Below are positions 62,734 to 64,000 of a DNA stretch of 64,000 bases, in pieces (position 1 is the stretch's first letter; every line of letters starts with the position of its first letter). Location: contig CAYQQJ010000005.1 in NCBI GenBank assembly GCA_964419935.1, positions 1 to 64,000 on the forward strand, read 5' to 3'. This DNA is from CAYQQJ01 sp964419935. Its GTDB lineage: Bacteria > Pseudomonadota > Gammaproteobacteria > Pseudomonadales > Cellvibrionaceae. A model generated the notes under the pieces. The model did not search any database and had not been told where the DNA came from. It worked only from the letters and a program-made list of their open reading frames with translations. The position numbers were made by a program, and so were the translations under genes.

Positions 62734-63993
62734 CTAAAGCTGACCATGCAGCTGATACGCACTCCAATCCAGACATTTCTGCAATACAGGCCGGCGTTCC
62801 CAAGTGTCCAGTTGAAGCTCATGGCTTTCTTTCAAATCCTCTTCAAAGGCGGATTTCAATTGCGCAGCCACGGATTCATCCAGAATACCCACACCAATTT
62901 CCGCGTTAAGTGCCAGTGACCTTTCATCGAAATTCGTTGAACCTACATGGGACCAGAGCCCGTCAATGATCACGATTTTTTGATGCAGAAGCGTGGGCTG
63001 ATATTCATGAATATGCACACCCGAGCGTAATAACAGCGGGTAAAGATTGAAACCGGCGCGCCGCACAAAAGGGCTATCCGTATGCGCGCCGGGTATCATC
63101 AGATGTACCTGTACACCCCGCTCCGCCATTTTGCACAAAAGCTTTGGTACCTGCGGATTGGGAATGAAATACGGATTCTGAATAATGATCTCCCGGCGTG
63201 CGCTGGCGATGGCCAGTTTGTAAAGCAGCGCAACGGATGATTTTGCATCGCCAGTGGAGCTCACCACATGAGCCACTGCGGTGCCCGTGGCTTCCTGTGA
63301 CGGAAAACACCTCTCGTCAGAGGGTATGCGCCCACTGGCTTCCACCCAATCCTGCAGAAAAACTGATTGCAAGGGCCCAACTACCGGTCCCCTCAACCGA
63401 ATACCGGTATCGCGCCAATGATTTTCGTCTTGCGCATTACCCAGCCACTCATCAGCGATGCCGTGACCCATTGCATACCCAACATCACCGTCAACAATCA
63501 ACAGCTTGCGGTGAGTGCGGTTGTTGAACCGGCTTAAGTTAACCCAACTGATTGGCCGATATTCCGCGAGTTCTGCTCCGCTGCGGCGCAGACGATGCAG
63601 CTGCGACTCATCAGCCTCCATGGCGCCTACGGAATCGATCAAAACCCGAACCTTTACCCCCTGCTCAGCCTTGGCGACCAGTCTGTCGACGAATGCCCGC
63701 TCGAGCGCGCCCTTCTTCCAGACAAAGGTTTCCAAATGAACATGCTGCCGCGCCGCATCAATGTCTTCCAGCATCGCGTCGAAGATATCGCCGTTTTGGA
63801 ATATCTCGGTTGAGTTTCCGCTCGACACCATGCCACCGGTAATGCCCGCTATTAACGGCAATGCTTCCCCAATGTTCGGTAACTGCTCCGGATCCAGATC
63901 AAAAACCATGATGCGCCGCTTGCGACCGATAACGAAGTAAGCCGCAGTGACAGCTATGGTCAGAAGAATCAGCAGAACTATCGTTATGGCCAT
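62734..63993 (-). CDS. Phospholipase D-family protein, cardiolipin synthase-like
   Basis: A 419-residue membrane enzyme. An N-terminal TM (ITIVLLILLTIAVTAAYFVIG) is followed by two HKD phosphatidyltransferase motifs: HRKLLIVDGDVGYAMGHGIADEW and HQKIVIIDGLWSHVGSTNFDERS. Their spacing and the flanking HVHLETFVWKKGALERAFVD and IQNPYFIPN match bacterial cardiolipin synthases (ClsA/ClsB type), which join two phosphatidylglycerols. The start at 63993 lies 7 bases from the window end, so a longer N-terminus or upstream operon partner cannot be seen. Confidence 0.88.
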   Translation of the reverse strand: MAITIVLLILLTIAVTAAYFVIGRKRRIMVFDLDPEQLPNIGEALPLIAGITGGMVSSGNSTEIFQNGDIFDAMLEDIDAARQHVHLETFVWKKGALERAFVDRLVAKAEQGVKVRVLIDSVGAMEADESQLHRLRRSGAELAEYRPISWVNLSRFNNRTHRKLLIVDGDVGYAMGHGIADEWLGNAQDENHWRDTGIRLRGPVVGPLQSVFLQDWVEASGRIPSDERCFPSQEATGTAVAHVVSSTGDAKSSVALLYKLAIASARREIIIQNPYFIPNPQVPKLLCKMAERGVQVHLMIPGAHTDSPFVRRAGFNLYPLLLRSGVHIHEYQPTLLHQKIVIIDGLWSHVGSTNFDERSLALNAEIGVGILDESVAAQLKSAFEEDLKESHELQLDTWERRPVLQKCLDWSAYQLHGQL

Positions 63994-64000
63994 TAGATCA

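Noticed and set aside
1..64000. tRNA, rRNA, riboswitch or phage genes
   Set aside because: No stretch with a recognisable cloverleaf, rRNA sequence, known riboswitch core, integrase or phage structural gene was seen by reading; a dedicated RNA search could still find small RNAs.

Overview
The window reads as chromosome of a free-living, probably marine or saline Gammaproteobacterium, most like Cellvibrionaceae and relatives (Cellvibrio, Saccharophagus, Marinimicrobium). The grounds are a secreted hydrolase with a 27-residue serine linker and a C-terminal carbohydrate-binding module, lipoprotein sulfatases with dockerin-like tails, the DUF3450-TolQ-ExbB-ExbD-TonB-TPR operon, an imuA-imuB-dnaE2 mutagenesis cassette, and many short palindromic repeats. 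This is inference from gene content; no rRNA, tRNA or housekeeping marker is present to settle it.

Layout. 0-6 kb: a BCCT choline/betaine transporter, a PmrAB/QseBC-type two-component system, and divergently a membrane TlpA-like thioredoxin plus DsbG-like pair. Three TTAA half-sites spaced exactly 11 bp lie between the two divergent units. 6-8.3 kb: an unknown helical protein and a LysR remnant without its DNA-binding domain. 8.3-16.5 kb: a likely sulfated-polysaccharide locus with two lipoprotein sulfatases, a NarX/NarL-type system and a polysaccharide-lyase-like lipoprotein. 16.5-18.8 kb: a decayed operon (TonB-dependent receptor with three frameshifts, frameshifted YfiR, and a stub of a third gene). 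19-29 kb: a metal-resistance block on the minus strand (small Cys/His-rich protein, czcCBA-type RND pump, second Cys/His-rich protein, copA, copB, DUF305), then ynfA. 30-36.5 kb: a four-gene signalling operon (CHASE3-GAF hybrid kinase, CheR, REC-kinase, unknown membrane protein). 36.7-40 kb: a pyruvate-oxidase-like ThDP enzyme, a truncated PIN toxin and a TlpA-like protein in AT-richer DNA. 40-46 kb: LexA-controlled imuA-imuB, a repeat island, and dnaE2. 46-50 kb: a metalloprotease/crystallin/CBM protein, a zinc alcohol dehydrogenase, and two small acidic, repeat-bearing envelope proteins. 50-59 kb: an iron-uptake block with a TPR protein, TonB, ExbD, ExbB, TolQ-like and DUF3450 on one strand and a siderophore receptor and PiuC on the other, around a near-perfect Fur box. 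59-64 kb: an Aer-like chemoreceptor, a diguanylate cyclase and a cardiolipin-synthase-like phospholipase D.

The least explained structure is the repeat population. At least five families of short palindromic or inverted-repeat elements occur in gaps between genes. In two families the two arms of a copy match each other but differ from the arms of other copies, which suggests that the stem itself is conserved or copied. No transposase, integrase, CRISPR array, rRNA or tRNA was recognised.
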